Of a stretch of 64,000 nucleotides of DNA, positions 8,773 to 17,452 are shown in pieces (position 1 is the first letter of the stretch; each line of letters opens with the position of its first letter). The stretch is from NCBI GenBank assembly GCA_934233745.1, contig CAKQGN010000003.1, forward strand, positions 62,001 through 126,000, given 5' to 3'. The notes beneath the pieces are model-generated. The model was not told the DNA's origin. It made no database searches and was given only the letters and a program-made list of their open reading frames with translations. The stretch is from an uncultured Clostridia bacterium (GTDB lineage Bacteria; Bacillota; Clostridia; Christensenellales; CAG-917). Made by a program: the position numbers and the translations under genes.

Positions 8773-9545
8773 AATATCTCGAAAACCTCGCTTCTTCTCG
8801 ATTGATGCGCAACATACAATTCGATGTCGCTATCCTTTGCTTTCAATGCGTTTTCCACGGCATCGTACGCTTTTTGTTCGGTGTTGTTGTTTTCGCTTAT
8901 ATGTCCCAAAACAAGTTGTTTTATGCGTGAATCGTCGCACAAAATCGAGGCTATTCTCGCCGACGCATCGTTTGAAAGATGCCCGTTGTTGGACAAAATC
9001 CTTGCTTTGAGCATGGGCGGATATTTGCCGTTTTTGAGCATATCGATGTCGTGATTCGCCTCCAAAAGCACGACTTCGCTGTCCTTTATGTTTTTGATCA
9101 CACCCTTTGTGGGCACGCCTATATCGGTTGCGACGCTGCATCGTGCGCCCTGACAGTCAAAAGTATACGCAAGCGGATATGCCGCATCGTGCGGAATACG
9201 GAACGGTTCAACATCAATGTCGCCTATCTTGAATCCGCCCTCATAATCGTCGTTGCTCACCACGTTTTTTATGTCGTATTTTTGACACATTGCCTGCGCT
9301 GTGAGCGGATGCGCGTACACTTTCGTGTACGGGGAAAGACGACAAAGCCCTGCTATGTGGTCGCTGTGTTCATGCGTGATTACGATGCCGTCTATATCAC
9401 TAGGTTTCAGTCCGAAAGACACAAGTTCGTTCGCAATTCGGGTATACGACACGCCTGCGTCAACCAAGATTGCCGTTGAATTTGACAATATGAGCGTTGA
9501 ATTCCCCTTGCTTCCGCTTGCAAGCGACACGAGTTTCAGTGACAT
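8769..9545 (-). CDS. walJ: WalJ/YycJ-type metallo-beta-lactamase-fold hydrolase
   Basis: 258-residue MBL-fold protein starting MSLKLVSLASGSKGNS, the characteristic N-terminus of YycJ/WalJ proteins. The metal-binding motif HEHSDH is at 58-63, followed by later His and Asp ligands including SNNGHLSND and LGHISENNN. WalJ is thought to be a 5'-3' DNA exonuclease linked to replication and cell-wall signalling. Start 9545 is preceded by AAAGGAAAGC. First gene of a four-gene operon ending in rlmH; no walRK or yycHI genes lie upstream here. Confidence 0.9.
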   Translation of the reverse strand: MSLKLVSLASGSKGNSTLILSNSTAILVDAGVSYTRIANELVSFGLKPSDIDGIVITHEHSDHIAGLCRLSPYTKVYAHPLTAQAMCQKYDIKNVVSNDDYEGGFKIGDIDVEPFRIPHDAAYPLAYTFDCQGARCSVATDIGVPTKGVIKNIKDSEVVLLEANHDIDMLKNGKYPPMLKARILSNNGHLSNDASARIASILCDDSRIKQLVLGHISENNNTEQKAYDAVENALKAKDSDIELYVAHQSRRSEVFEIL

Positions 9546-9632
9546 GCTTTCCTTTTTTTGAGCAAGAAACGAATCGCAAAAACGCAATTCGTTCCCCTAT
9601 ATACCGTTTGATTTGCTATTGTCGGCGAGCAA

Positions 9633-10484
9633 TTAAATCTCTCTCGACATGTTTTCGGCGTTTTCCATTTTGTCGTCAAGTTTGTTCATAAGAATCGAGA
9701 ACACGATTGTAAGCACAAGGTTGACGAGGCTGAGCACCAGCACCACCAAAAATGCGACTTTTTCTTGCGCGACAAACGATTTGTCAATCAACCACTTGAC
9801 GAGCAGCGCAACAAGCGCGGCGGCAGAGGCGAGCGAAAAGATGAAGTTGAATGCGCGCGGATATCTGCCGACAATGATTGCGACGAGGGATACGACTGTC
9901 AAAATCGCGCTCAATCCCGCAACGACGACATAGTCGAGATTGGCAAGCGGATGAAGTTCGAATCCGTTTGCAACCCAACCCTTTATCAAGCCGATGACGT
10001 TGAAAACCTCAATCGATATGTTGCCGATTTTTGGCATAAAATAGGAAAGGATGAAAGGAAGCACCGTGAGCGCGGAAAGCAAGAACGTGACAAGCGCGAA
10101 AATTCTCGGTTGAACCTTGACTTGCTTTTTGACTTTGCGTGCGGAAATCGTTTGAAAATCCGTCGCCTCGTCGCTCTCAACGGTGGCTTGTGCATACACG
10201 TTTTGTCCCCTGCCGTCCGTCCTCAAAACGCTGCTGTCTTGCGTCATGTACGGCACGACCGCAAGCGGAACGACTATCGGTTGCAGCTGAACGGTGTTGT
10301 GCTTCGGGGCGACAATGGGCACCGGTCCTCCCGTTCCCACGGGTTTGAGTACGGTGACGTCGGACCCTGCTTCCGGTTGAGGAGCAGTGTACGCTTCCGA
10401 CTCGAACATAGGTTCGTCATCGGTTTTGATTTCCCCGGTGTCAGGCGTCATAACAATCTCTTGTTTTTTGTCCTTTTTTGACAT
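9633..10484 (-). CDS. Membrane protein of unknown function with a Pro-rich cytoplasmic N-terminus
   Basis: 283 residues. The first ~130 are hydrophilic (acidic then Pro/Val-rich) and carry PIVVPLAVVPYMTQDS near residue 75. Four hydrophobic segments follow (about 135-155, 185-205, 212-232, 245-268), ending in a charged tail. The start has AGGAGGAGAT 0-10 bases upstream. It is the last of three same-strand genes, with a second four-span membrane protein and a zinc-ribbon protein upstream. The VPYMTQ motif recurs in that zinc-ribbon protein. No family recognised. Confidence 0.75.
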   Translation of the reverse strand: MSKKDKKQEIVMTPDTGEIKTDDEPMFESEAYTAPQPEAGSDVTVLKPVGTGGPVPIVAPKHNTVQLQPIVVPLAVVPYMTQDSSVLRTDGRGQNVYAQATVESDEATDFQTISARKVKKQVKVQPRIFALVTFLLSALTVLPFILSYFMPKIGNISIEVFNVIGLIKGWVANGFELHPLANLDYVVVAGLSAILTVVSLVAIIVGRYPRAFNFIFSLASAAALVALLVKWLIDKSFVAQEKVAFLVVLVLSLVNLVLTIVFSILMNKLDDKMENAENMSREI

Positions 10485-10499
10485 ATCTCCTCCTGGCGA

Positions 10500-11282
10500 T
10501 TATCTGAGATAACCGCATTTGTCGCGATTTATAATTGCGCTCACTATGCACAAAAGCACGTAAGCGACACCAAACACGACCAAGGTGAACAACTCGCTGT
10601 TCGCATAGCCGTGGATAAAGTCGTTGATAAAATCTATTTGTTCTATTCCGATTGCGCTTGCCCCTGCCAGACTTGCGACAAATATTGCAAGCACGCACAG
10701 CAAATTTATAATTGCGCCGCTCACGAATTTGACGGGCTTCACCGCTCCGAATATCGCAAACAAGGACTTAATCGCATTGATAAGCACACATAAAATGCCT
10801 ATTGTGAGAATGAACGACGGCACCATACCCACCCAAATCACACCGACCTCTTCGCCGCTCCAACCGAGCTGCGCCGTGGTTTTGAAAGCGTAAATCAAAT
10901 TTGAAACCACATTGAATTTGTCCGGTACGAGTTTGAACGGCATATCCAAACTTGTCCCGACCGCACCCAAAATGTACGGCAAAAGCACGGCAACGGACGC
11001 AACAAGGGCGATTATTCCGCTTGCCATGTTCTTTGCTCGCTTGCCTCTTTTCCACTTTTTGTTGACTTCCTCGCGCTTGGGTTGTACGTCATCGACAGTG
11101 GAAACAATACGTCTGGAATCGGAGTCGGGCGTTTCCTTGTTGACAATCGTCGGCTCTATCACATATTCCTGCATAACCGTCGGCATAACGTGATAGGCGG
11201 CATTGTTAATAGGAGAAGGCGCGAGTCTTATGCCCGCATCGTCAACGCTTCGATTTCTGTTTTTGTTGATTTTGTCTGCCAT
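10500..11282 (-). CDS. Membrane protein of unknown function, four predicted spans
   Basis: 260 residues: a hydrophilic N-terminus of about 85 residues ending in a basic stretch (KKWKRGKRAK), then four hydrophobic segments (about 87-108, 150-172, 185-207, 232-252) and a short basic tail. Layout is the same as the protein encoded downstream, suggesting paralogy, though sequence identity by eye is low. The ribosome site is weak. It lies 21 bases after the zinc-ribbon gene and 15 before the next membrane gene, so the three are probably one transcript. Function unknown. Confidence 0.75.
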   Translation of the reverse strand: MADKINKNRNRSVDDAGIRLAPSPINNAAYHVMPTVMQEYVIEPTIVNKETPDSDSRRIVSTVDDVQPKREEVNKKWKRGKRAKNMASGIIALVASVAVLLPYILGAVGTSLDMPFKLVPDKFNVVSNLIYAFKTTAQLGWSGEEVGVIWVGMVPSFILTIGILCVLINAIKSLFAIFGAVKPVKFVSGAIINLLCVLAIFVASLAGASAIGIEQIDFINDFIHGYANSELFTLVVFGVAYVLLCIVSAIINRDKCGYLR

Positions 11283-11303
11283 GATAACTCAAACACCGAT
11301 ATA

Positions 11304-12503
11304 TCAGTTTTTCTTGTTTTGCACGGGTTGCGCTTTAACCGGTTGCGCCTTTATCGGCATTGCTTGCTCGGCTTGCGGCGCATATTGCATGAGCGGTTGC
11401 TCTTGCGTCACATACGGTACAAACGCCACGGGTTGCACTATGGGTGGCATCTGATAGGGCTTTCCGTCCTCACCCACAAGGTATGCAGGCACGCCAGGAT
11501 ATTGCACAGCGGCACCCTGCACGGCCGGTTGCGGCGCATACGGATAAGGATACGGCGGATACGGATACGGAGCATAGCCTCCTTGATACGGCGCACGGCC
11601 CGGTCCTGAAAAATCCGCTTGTTGTTCGACCTCCGGCTCCTTTGGAGCAACGGGTTGTTCTTCTTGAACAGGTGCGTTCAATTCATCCACAAACTCATCG
11701 AGCGTCGGAACTTTTTTCACTTCCAAATCCGCTTTCGGCGCGGGGATAATTTGCTGTTTGCGCTTGACGGGCGGACTTTGTTTTATTTTGTTTTTGGCAA
11801 GGAGCAAGAGAGCGCGCGCTTTGTTTCTGCCGCAGTGCGTGCATGCCGTTGCGGTGAGCGGATTTATCGTTCCGCATGCAGGGCAAACATAGGTGTCCCC
11901 CTCGATCTCGTCCTCGTCGATTTGTGAATACGGATCGGCATAATACTTGGAATAAGTTTTGAGCGCGGTTGACATTTTCTTCAAAAGTTCAACGTCCTCG
12001 GGACCGAGTTCGTTGAGTTTTTGACGGTATTTATCGAGGTTTTCCGCCTTTTCACGGTACTCTTCCTCGCTCTTTTTGCGGTATTCCTCAACCTGTTCGA
12101 GAGCTTTTTCGCGCTCGTCGTCGGCTTTTGCGCGCTTTTCGGCAATCTCTTTGTCCACCGCAGCCATTCTATCGCGCTCCATATTGTCAAGACGGAGCTT
12201 TGCTTTGCGAGCATCGAGTATATCTTCGTCGCTGTGCGTTTCGCTTTCGGCAACAATCGGCGCACCGCAGGATACGCAAAACTTTGCGCCGGGCAGGTTT
12301 TGCGCACCGCACACCGCACAAATCGGCTTGCGCATAACTTGCAAAATGCCTCCGCACTTTGCGCAATATCTGCTGCCTGCGCTGTTTTTTGCATGGCAAA
12401 CGGGGCAGACCGTCTGATAATTTTCAACGACGTCCGCTCCGCAAGTGGGACAAAAGGCTTGTCCGGGTTTTACTTCGTTTCCGCATATCTTGCAAACAAA
12501 CAT
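11304..12503 (-). CDS. Multi-zinc-ribbon protein with coiled coil and Pro/Tyr-rich tail
   Basis: 399 residues. Three tandem double-CxxC zinc ribbons (Cys 4/7/18/21, 33/36/47/50, 62/65/76/79) are followed by a highly charged probable coiled coil (about 95-185). A fourth ribbon, CPACG...CTHCG, lies near 210-230, then a Pro/Tyr/Gln-rich low-complexity region and the motif PIVQPVAFVPYVTQEQP near residue 360. AGGTGA precedes the start. Such ribbon arrays usually bind protein or nucleic acid partners. Being first in an operon with two membrane proteins, and sharing the VPYxTQ motif with one of them, it may be the cytoplasmic part of a membrane complex. No known family name can be given. Confidence 0.8.
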   Translation of the reverse strand: MFVCKICGNEVKPGQAFCPTCGADVVENYQTVCPVCHAKNSAGSRYCAKCGGILQVMRKPICAVCGAQNLPGAKFCVSCGAPIVAESETHSDEDILDARKAKLRLDNMERDRMAAVDKEIAEKRAKADDEREKALEQVEEYRKKSEEEYREKAENLDKYRQKLNELGPEDVELLKKMSTALKTYSKYYADPYSQIDEDEIEGDTYVCPACGTINPLTATACTHCGRNKARALLLLAKNKIKQSPPVKRKQQIIPAPKADLEVKKVPTLDEFVDELNAPVQEEQPVAPKEPEVEQQADFSGPGRAPYQGGYAPYPYPPYPYPYAPQPAVQGAAVQYPGVPAYLVGEDGKPYQMPPIVQPVAFVPYVTQEQPLMQYAPQAEQAMPIKAQPVKAQPVQNKKN

Positions 12504-12544
12504 ATTTCACCTACGAATATCTTTGTGTTGTGAATTTTGATGTA

Positions 12545-13290
12545 TATTTTGGGCACATCAAGTTACAGGTGCGCCTTGAATGAGTGTGATGTTCGTCCTC
12601 TACAAGAGTTGAACGGCGTAAACTCTAAATTAGATATACCCCCTCTTTCCGGACACGCCGGTATTTCTCCCGCCACTCAGTTAGGGGCAATTCTCTACAA
12701 GACTATCCGTCGTTCGCGGGGGAGACAGTCGGCACTCGCATAGATTGCTATCGTTCTCTTTTTATGTCACTCGTTCGCGGACGAAAAGAATCCAAACTCG
12801 TCCGCTCACTTGTACTATACGTCAAGCTCGGCGTTCGCTTTTCTCGCCGCCTTGCGGCTCGTGTTCCGTCTTCGAAGTTGCACATACCGTGTATAAGCAC
12901 GCCTTGAATGAGTGTTCGTTCGGGTGTGGGTGTCCCACCCGTGTCATTCCGAGGGAACAAAGTGACCGTGGGAATCTAGCCGTCAGGCGCACTATAAACA
13001 GACATATACCATTTATAAGTACGCCTTGAATGAGAGTTCGTTTATCCGCTTGCGCCAACGGCGCACTTCACCAAGCAGACAATCTTGCGAAATTGTGGCA
13101 GGAGTTTTTACCCCTGCTCGAACTGATAGCAAAGATTTTCTGCGCGGTAGAAATTGCGAGAACAAGCGAGGCTCTCGGCAATACGCCATTGAGGTTTGCG
13201 TTTCTATTTAGGGGATTCCCACGCTTACGCTCGGAATGACATTTGAGGCGTGATGCCGTTGCCTATGCGCCGTTTGAGCAATGGACGCAG
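12545..13290 (+). repeat. Modular intergenic repeat block R1
   Basis: About 750 bases without a credible gene. It carries modules shared with the other blocks: CTCTAAATTAGAT (about 12621), the TTCGCGGGGGAGACAGTCGG segment (about 12714), and a hairpin GCGGACGA/TCGTCCGC (12777-12784, 12798-12805) in the variable-hairpin position. Further modules are CAAGCTCGGCG, three copies of the GCCTTGAATGAG end module (about 12570, 12890, 13020), and CATTCCGAG...GGGAATC (about 12945), whose inverted partner GGATTCC...CGGAATGACA is near 13215. Short open frames here reproduce in other blocks with stops, so they are not genes. Confidence 0.75.
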
Positions 13291-13304
13291 TTATTCGCTC
13301 AATA

Positions 13305-14930
13305 TCAGCGTGAAGGCTTGAAACTGTCTTTAAGCCCGACAATACTGTTAAACTCATTGTCCTCATTACGCTTGATGAAGTACCCTTCGCGCAAGAACTG
13401 GAATCTCGTGTGGACGGGAGCGTCGGTTACAATGCGCTCCGCTTTGCCGTGCAACACGGTGAGCGAATCGCGATTGACTCTGTCCATATAATCGCCGTCG
13501 CCGTCGTTGATGAGGTAGTCGAACATATTGAGCGTGACATCCACCGAATCGCTGGCGTTTACCCAATGAATCGTGCCTTTGACCTTCATATTCGCGCCCT
13601 CTTCGCCGCTCTTTGTGCCTTCGAGATATTCCACGTGAACTGCGGTAACGTTGCCGTCTTTATCGAGGTCGCAACCGACATATTTGACGATGTAGGCACC
13701 CTTTAAGCGCACGATTCCGTCCGGTTTCAAGCGGAAGTATTTGGGCGGAGGATTGAGCGAAAAGTCGTCTTGTTCGATATAAAGTTCTCTGCCGAATGTG
13801 GTTTCGTGCATGCCTGCATTCCCCGCTTGCGGATTGTTTTCGATATAAACAGGCTCGCTCTTGCCCTCGGGATAGTTGTCAACGATGAGTTTGAGGGGCT
13901 TTGTCACAACCATTGCGCGTTGAGCGCGTGCGTTCAAGTCCTCTCTCACGCAATGTTCCAAAATGGAGATATCCACTTCGCTGTCCGCTTTTGCAACGCC
14001 GATACGAGAACAAAAATCACGGATTGCCTCGGGGGTATACCCTCTCTCTCTTATGCCCGAAAGCGTGGAAAGACGGGGATCGTCCCAGCCCCATACAACC
14101 TTTTCGTCCACGAGGCGTTTGATGAAACGCTTGCTCATGACGGTGTGCGTAAGGTTGAGCCTTGCAAACTCGATTTGTCTCGGACGAGGATCAAAACCGC
14201 AATTGAGCGTCACCCAGTCGTAAAGGGGACGGTGATTTTCAAATTCAAGAGAGCAAAGGGAGTGCGTGATACCCTCGATTGCGTCCTCGATGGGGTGTGC
14301 AAAGTCGTACATCGGATAGATAACCCACTTGTCACCCGTGTGAGGATGAGTTGCGTGACAGATGCGATAGATGACGGGATCGCGCATGTTGATGTTGGGC
14401 GACGCCATATCGATTTTGGCACGCAGAACCTTTTCGCCGTCGGCAAATTCGCCATTCTTCATACGCTCGAAAAGGTCAAGGTTCTCCTCGACGGAGCGAT
14501 TTCTATACGGACTTTCCGTGCCGGGAACGCCGAAACTTCCGCGTGTTTGGCTTATTTCTTCCGCGCTCAAATCGCAAACGTACGCTTTGCCCTCTTTTAT
14601 AAGTTTGACGGCGCATTCGTACATTTTGGGGAAATAGTCGCTTGCGTTGTGAAGTTCGTCCCATTCAAAGCCCAACCATTTGATGTCGGCTTTGATGCTT
14701 TCCATATACTCCACGTCTTCTTTTGCGGGGTTTGTATCATCGAAACGCAAATTGCAAGCGCCGTGATATTTTTCTTTCATGCCGAAATTGATGCACAACG
14801 CTTTTGCGTGGCCTATATGCAAATAACCGTTGGGTTCGGGCGGAAAACGAGTGATGATTTTGTTCACCTTGCCCGACGCAAGATCTTCGTCTATGATTTC
14901 TTCGATAAAATTTCTTGAATTTTCTTCCAT
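13305..14930 (-). CDS. glnS: Glutaminyl-tRNA synthetase
   Basis: Class I aminoacyl-tRNA synthetase charging tRNA-Gln. 541 residues from the ATG at 14930 (MEENSRNFIEEII); an upstream in-frame ATG lies in the leader. HIGH motif at 38-41 (PEPNGYLHIGHAKA), MSKR for the KMSKS loop, and the GlnRS signatures RFDDTNPAKE and GWDDPRL. Length matches bacterial GlnRS (about 550). AAAGG lies about 10 bases upstream. Direct GlnRS charging means the organism need not use GatCAB for glutamine. It stands alone between repeat blocks R1 and R5. Confidence 0.95.
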   Translation of the reverse strand: MEENSRNFIEEIIDEDLASGKVNKIITRFPPEPNGYLHIGHAKALCINFGMKEKYHGACNLRFDDTNPAKEDVEYMESIKADIKWLGFEWDELHNASDYFPKMYECAVKLIKEGKAYVCDLSAEEISQTRGSFGVPGTESPYRNRSVEENLDLFERMKNGEFADGEKVLRAKIDMASPNINMRDPVIYRICHATHPHTGDKWVIYPMYDFAHPIEDAIEGITHSLCSLEFENHRPLYDWVTLNCGFDPRPRQIEFARLNLTHTVMSKRFIKRLVDEKVVWGWDDPRLSTLSGIRERGYTPEAIRDFCSRIGVAKADSEVDISILEHCVREDLNARAQRAMVVTKPLKLIVDNYPEGKSEPVYIENNPQAGNAGMHETTFGRELYIEQDDFSLNPPPKYFRLKPDGIVRLKGAYIVKYVGCDLDKDGNVTAVHVEYLEGTKSGEEGANMKVKGTIHWVNASDSVDVTLNMFDYLINDGDGDYMDRVNRDSLTVLHGKAERIVTDAPVHTRFQFLREGYFIKRNEDNEFNSIVGLKDSFKPSR

Positions 14931-14999
14931 TTGGGTAATACCTTTGCGCCTTGCGTGCGTGATGCACACATGTTCGCGCATGCAAAATTATTATAATTT

Positions 15000-15028
15000 A
15001 TAATAAAACGAAATTAAGGTTATGTCAA
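15000..15028 (-). promoter_or_regulatory. glnS promoter
   Basis: Minus-strand TTGACA (15023-15028), 17-base spacer, TATTAT (15000-15005). The predicted start gives a leader of about 60 bases with a GC-rich imperfect hairpin but no T-box sequence. Confidence 0.7.
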
Positions 15029-15039
15029 TACAATGAAAA

Positions 15040-15812
15040 CGTAAAATTATATATTATTCTTCCTCTACAAGAATGTCGTGCGCATACCTTAAATGCAACA
15101 TCACCCCTTCCCTTTGGGCATTGGACTTCGGCGTTTGCAAAGCAATCCGCCTCGTTCGCTTTGGCTACAACACATTCACTGGATGTGTTGCTTAACGCGT
15201 CGCGCCCATATTGCTCAAACTTACGCCAATTCTCTATAATATCTATCATCGTTCGCAAGAGGGGAAGGACGCGATTGACTTCGTAACAATCGCTATTCCG
15301 TCACTTCGTTCCTTACGGCACTCGCATAAATAGGGACAATTCCCTACTTATGCCACTGCGCTTTGTGCGCCAGGCGTGGCCAACAACACGGCGCAGTCGC
15401 TTGTACTACGCACACAAGGGTCCCCGCACGGCAAAAACAAGCGAACTTGTGCTTGAATATCAAAGATGAAAGCGAAGTTTTTTGCCGCGTGGGAAGAGGA
15501 GCGCAAAGAACCAAGGCGAACAACTACAACTTGTTGTGGTTGAAGCAAAAGGTGCTTGTGTGCGACGAAAGCTCGGCGCTCAAAAGCTCGCCGCCGTTGC
15601 GGCTCGAAATCCATCTTCAAAAATGCACATACCGTGTATAAGAACGCTTCGAATAGGTTTAAATCCTCCGCAACTGCACGAAGTGCAATATCGCGCGCGC
15701 TCTGCGTGCATATCACTGTCCGCAGGACAATATCACTGTGCGTTAAGCACAATATCGTTTCGTTGCCGTTGCGGCTCGTGTTACAGCCACGAAAATAACA
15801 GCGCACAAAAAA
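15040..15812 (+). repeat. Modular intergenic repeat block R5
   Basis: About 770 bases without a credible gene. Modules: TTCTTCCTCTACAAGA (about 15057), GGCACTCGCATAAATAGGGAC, and the variable hairpin TGCGCC/GGCGCA (15366-15371, 15390-15395). Then GCTCGGCGCTCAAAAGCTCGCCGCC, the CACATACCGTGTATAAG end module (about 15633), and an array of short hairpins joined by ATATC/ATATCAC (about 15674-15760). More diverged than R1-R4, with about 150 bases of extra sequence in the middle (15415-15560). Confidence 0.65.
15674..15760 (+). repeat. Short-hairpin array with ATATCAC spacers (in R5)
   Basis: Successive small hairpins TGCAC-GAA-GTGCA, a GCGC-rich unit, GTCC-GCA-GGAC and GTGC-TTA-GCAC are joined by ATATC or ATATCACT. 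Stem sequences differ but each pairs with itself. The reverse-orientation counterpart is in block R4. Confidence 0.65.
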
Positions 15813-16601
15813 TCAATAAATAACCTTAATTAAATGCAGCCCTTTTGCGGACAATGTTTTGCCTGCAAGTTTTCTGTCGCCGCTCTTTAAGAGCAATCGA
15901 ACGTCATCGGGCGTCATCTTGCCTATTCCGACATAAAGCAACGTCCCTGCGATGATGCGCACCATATTGTAAAGAAAACCGTTTCCCGTGACGGATACGC
16001 AAAGTTCGGAATCTGTCAACATGCCGTTTTTTTCGGCATAGGACTCGTCGTCGCAAAAAGATTGCAACGGGGACGTTTCAACTTCGATAGAGTATATCGT
16101 GCGGACGGTGTTTTTTATTACGCTGCCGCTTGCCTCGAAACACTTGAAATCGTGCGTGCCTTCTATGATTTTGCACGCCTCTTTTATTTTGTCGATGTCA
16201 ACGGGAACGATGACGTGTTCGTGGGTGGGTTCGAGCATGGGACGGCGATGCTTCGATATATACATCTTATAGCAATAGGTCTTACGTTTTGCGTTGAATC
16301 GCGCGTTGAAATCATCGGATACAACCTCGCAAAAAAGCATGCTCACATCGTCGGGAAGATGCGTGTTGACTGCAAAAGGTATCTTGTCCACGGGTATGGA
16401 CGTGTCTGCGTCGAAATGTACAACCTGTCCCTCGGCATGTACGCCTGCGTCCGTGCGACCGCTTGCGGTTGCGCTCGTTTTTACGCCAAACGTCTTTTCG
16501 AGAGCTTTTTCGAAAACCTCTTGCACGGACAAGCCGTTGAGTTGCCTTTGCCAACCGACATATCTTGCTCCGAAATAGGATATAATCGCGCGATATCTCA
16601 T
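15813..16601 (-). CDS. truA: tRNA pseudouridine(38-40) synthase TruA
   Basis: Makes pseudouridine at positions 38-40 of tRNA anticodon arms. Starts MRYRAIISYFGARYVGWQRQ; the catalytic aspartate is Asp51 in SGRTDAGVHA. About 262 residues, normal for the family. A GTG three bases upstream (16604) could also serve; GGAGG lies 6-9 bases before these. The start overlaps the ecfT stop, so it is the last gene of ecfA1-ecfA2-ecfT-truA, the order common in Bacillota after the ribosomal protein cluster. Confidence 0.94.
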   Translation of the reverse strand: MRYRAIISYFGARYVGWQRQLNGLSVQEVFEKALEKTFGVKTSATASGRTDAGVHAEGQVVHFDADTSIPVDKIPFAVNTHLPDDVSMLFCEVVSDDFNARFNAKRKTYCYKMYISKHRRPMLEPTHEHVIVPVDIDKIKEACKIIEGTHDFKCFEASGSVIKNTVRTIYSIEVETSPLQSFCDDESYAEKNGMLTDSELCVSVTGNGFLYNMVRIIAGTLLYVGIGKMTPDDVRLLLKSGDRKLAGKTLSAKGLHLIKVIY

Positions 16602-17452
16602 CACAAAAGCCCTCCGAAAATCATCTTGTCGATATCGATGCCGATTGTTGGAAAATAGTATCTTTCAAGCAAAATAACAACAAAGAAAACGCACATAAAC
16701 AGCGCGGCGAAAAGGTCGCCCCAACCGAGTTTTGCTTTCTTCATTTTTGTGCGTTTTTCGGTTGCGTTGTAGCATCTTGCGTCCATTGCGAAAGCGAGTT
16801 CGTCCGCGCGCCTGAACGAGTTGACAAAAAGCGGAATGAGTACGGGCAAAAGAGCCTTTGCTCTCGCAAAAAGTCCGCCCGTATCGAAACTTGCGCCGCG
16901 CGCTTTTTGCGCCGAAATAATCTTGTTGGTTTCTTCAAACAGTGTGGGAATAAAGCGCAACGCGATGCTCATAATCATTGCTATGTCGCGCACGGGGACT
17001 TTGATGAGTTTGAGCGGCGACATAAGCGATTCCACTCCGTCGGCAAGCTCGACCGGAGTTGTCGTGAGTGAAAGCAAAGATGCGCCGGAAATCAACAAAA
17101 CGAGCCTTAAAACCATCTTTATGGTTGTATGAACCCCCGTTTTGGTGATTGTAAAGATTTGCCAATGCACCAAAACTTCGCCGTCTTTTATCAGAAACAA
17201 GTTGAGAATCGCCGTAAACAAAACGATAAAAAGCACGCCTTTTACACTCTTCAAAACCGACATCATGGGCAGTTTTGCAAGCATGATTATGGCAATCAGC
17301 ATAACCGTGGTGAGCATAAAACCAAAATAGGATTTTACAAAGAAAATGCCTATGACGTACATCAGCGTCAGCAAAAGTTTCACCCTTGCGTCGAGGCGAT
17401 GAACGGGCGAATTTGTGGGATAATATTGTCCGAAGGAAACGTCCTTAAACAT
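16601..17452 (-). CDS. ecfT: ECF transporter transmembrane scaffold EcfT
   Basis: Membrane coupling subunit joining the two ATPases to interchangeable vitamin-binding S components. 283 residues, six or so hydrophobic segments, with the two coupling-helix motifs AQKARGA (near 195) and DARCYN (near 233) that contact the ATPases. It starts MFKDVSFGQYYPTNSPVHRLD, typical of EcfT, and overlaps ecfA2 by 8 bases. No S component is encoded nearby, consistent with a shared (group II) module. Confidence 0.93.
   Translation of the reverse strand: MFKDVSFGQYYPTNSPVHRLDARVKLLLTLMYVIGIFFVKSYFGFMLTTVMLIAIIMLAKLPMMSVLKSVKGVLFIVLFTAILNLFLIKDGEVLVHWQIFTITKTGVHTTIKMVLRLVLLISGASLLSLTTTPVELADGVESLMSPLKLIKVPVRDIAMIMSIALRFIPTLFEETNKIISAQKARGASFDTGGLFARAKALLPVLIPLFVNSFRRADELAFAMDARCYNATEKRTKMKKAKLGWGDLFAALFMCVFFVVILLERYYFPTIGIDIDKMIFGGLL

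Noticed and set aside
12537..12743. Open frame in block R1 whose peptide pattern (SKLDIPPLSGHAGISP) recurs in R2 and R3
   Set aside because: The same region has an in-frame stop in R4, there is no ribosome site, and the surrounding DNA is conserved as a repeat in all frames. Treated as noncoding repeat.
14931..14999. T-box riboswitch upstream of glnS
   Set aside because: The leader is only about 60 bases, with no T-box sequence and no terminator/antiterminator pair.
15674..15760. CRISPR array
   Set aside because: The regularly spaced ATATCAC units are 7-8 bases and the intervening segments are small hairpins, not unique spacers of 25-40 bases; no cas genes nearby.
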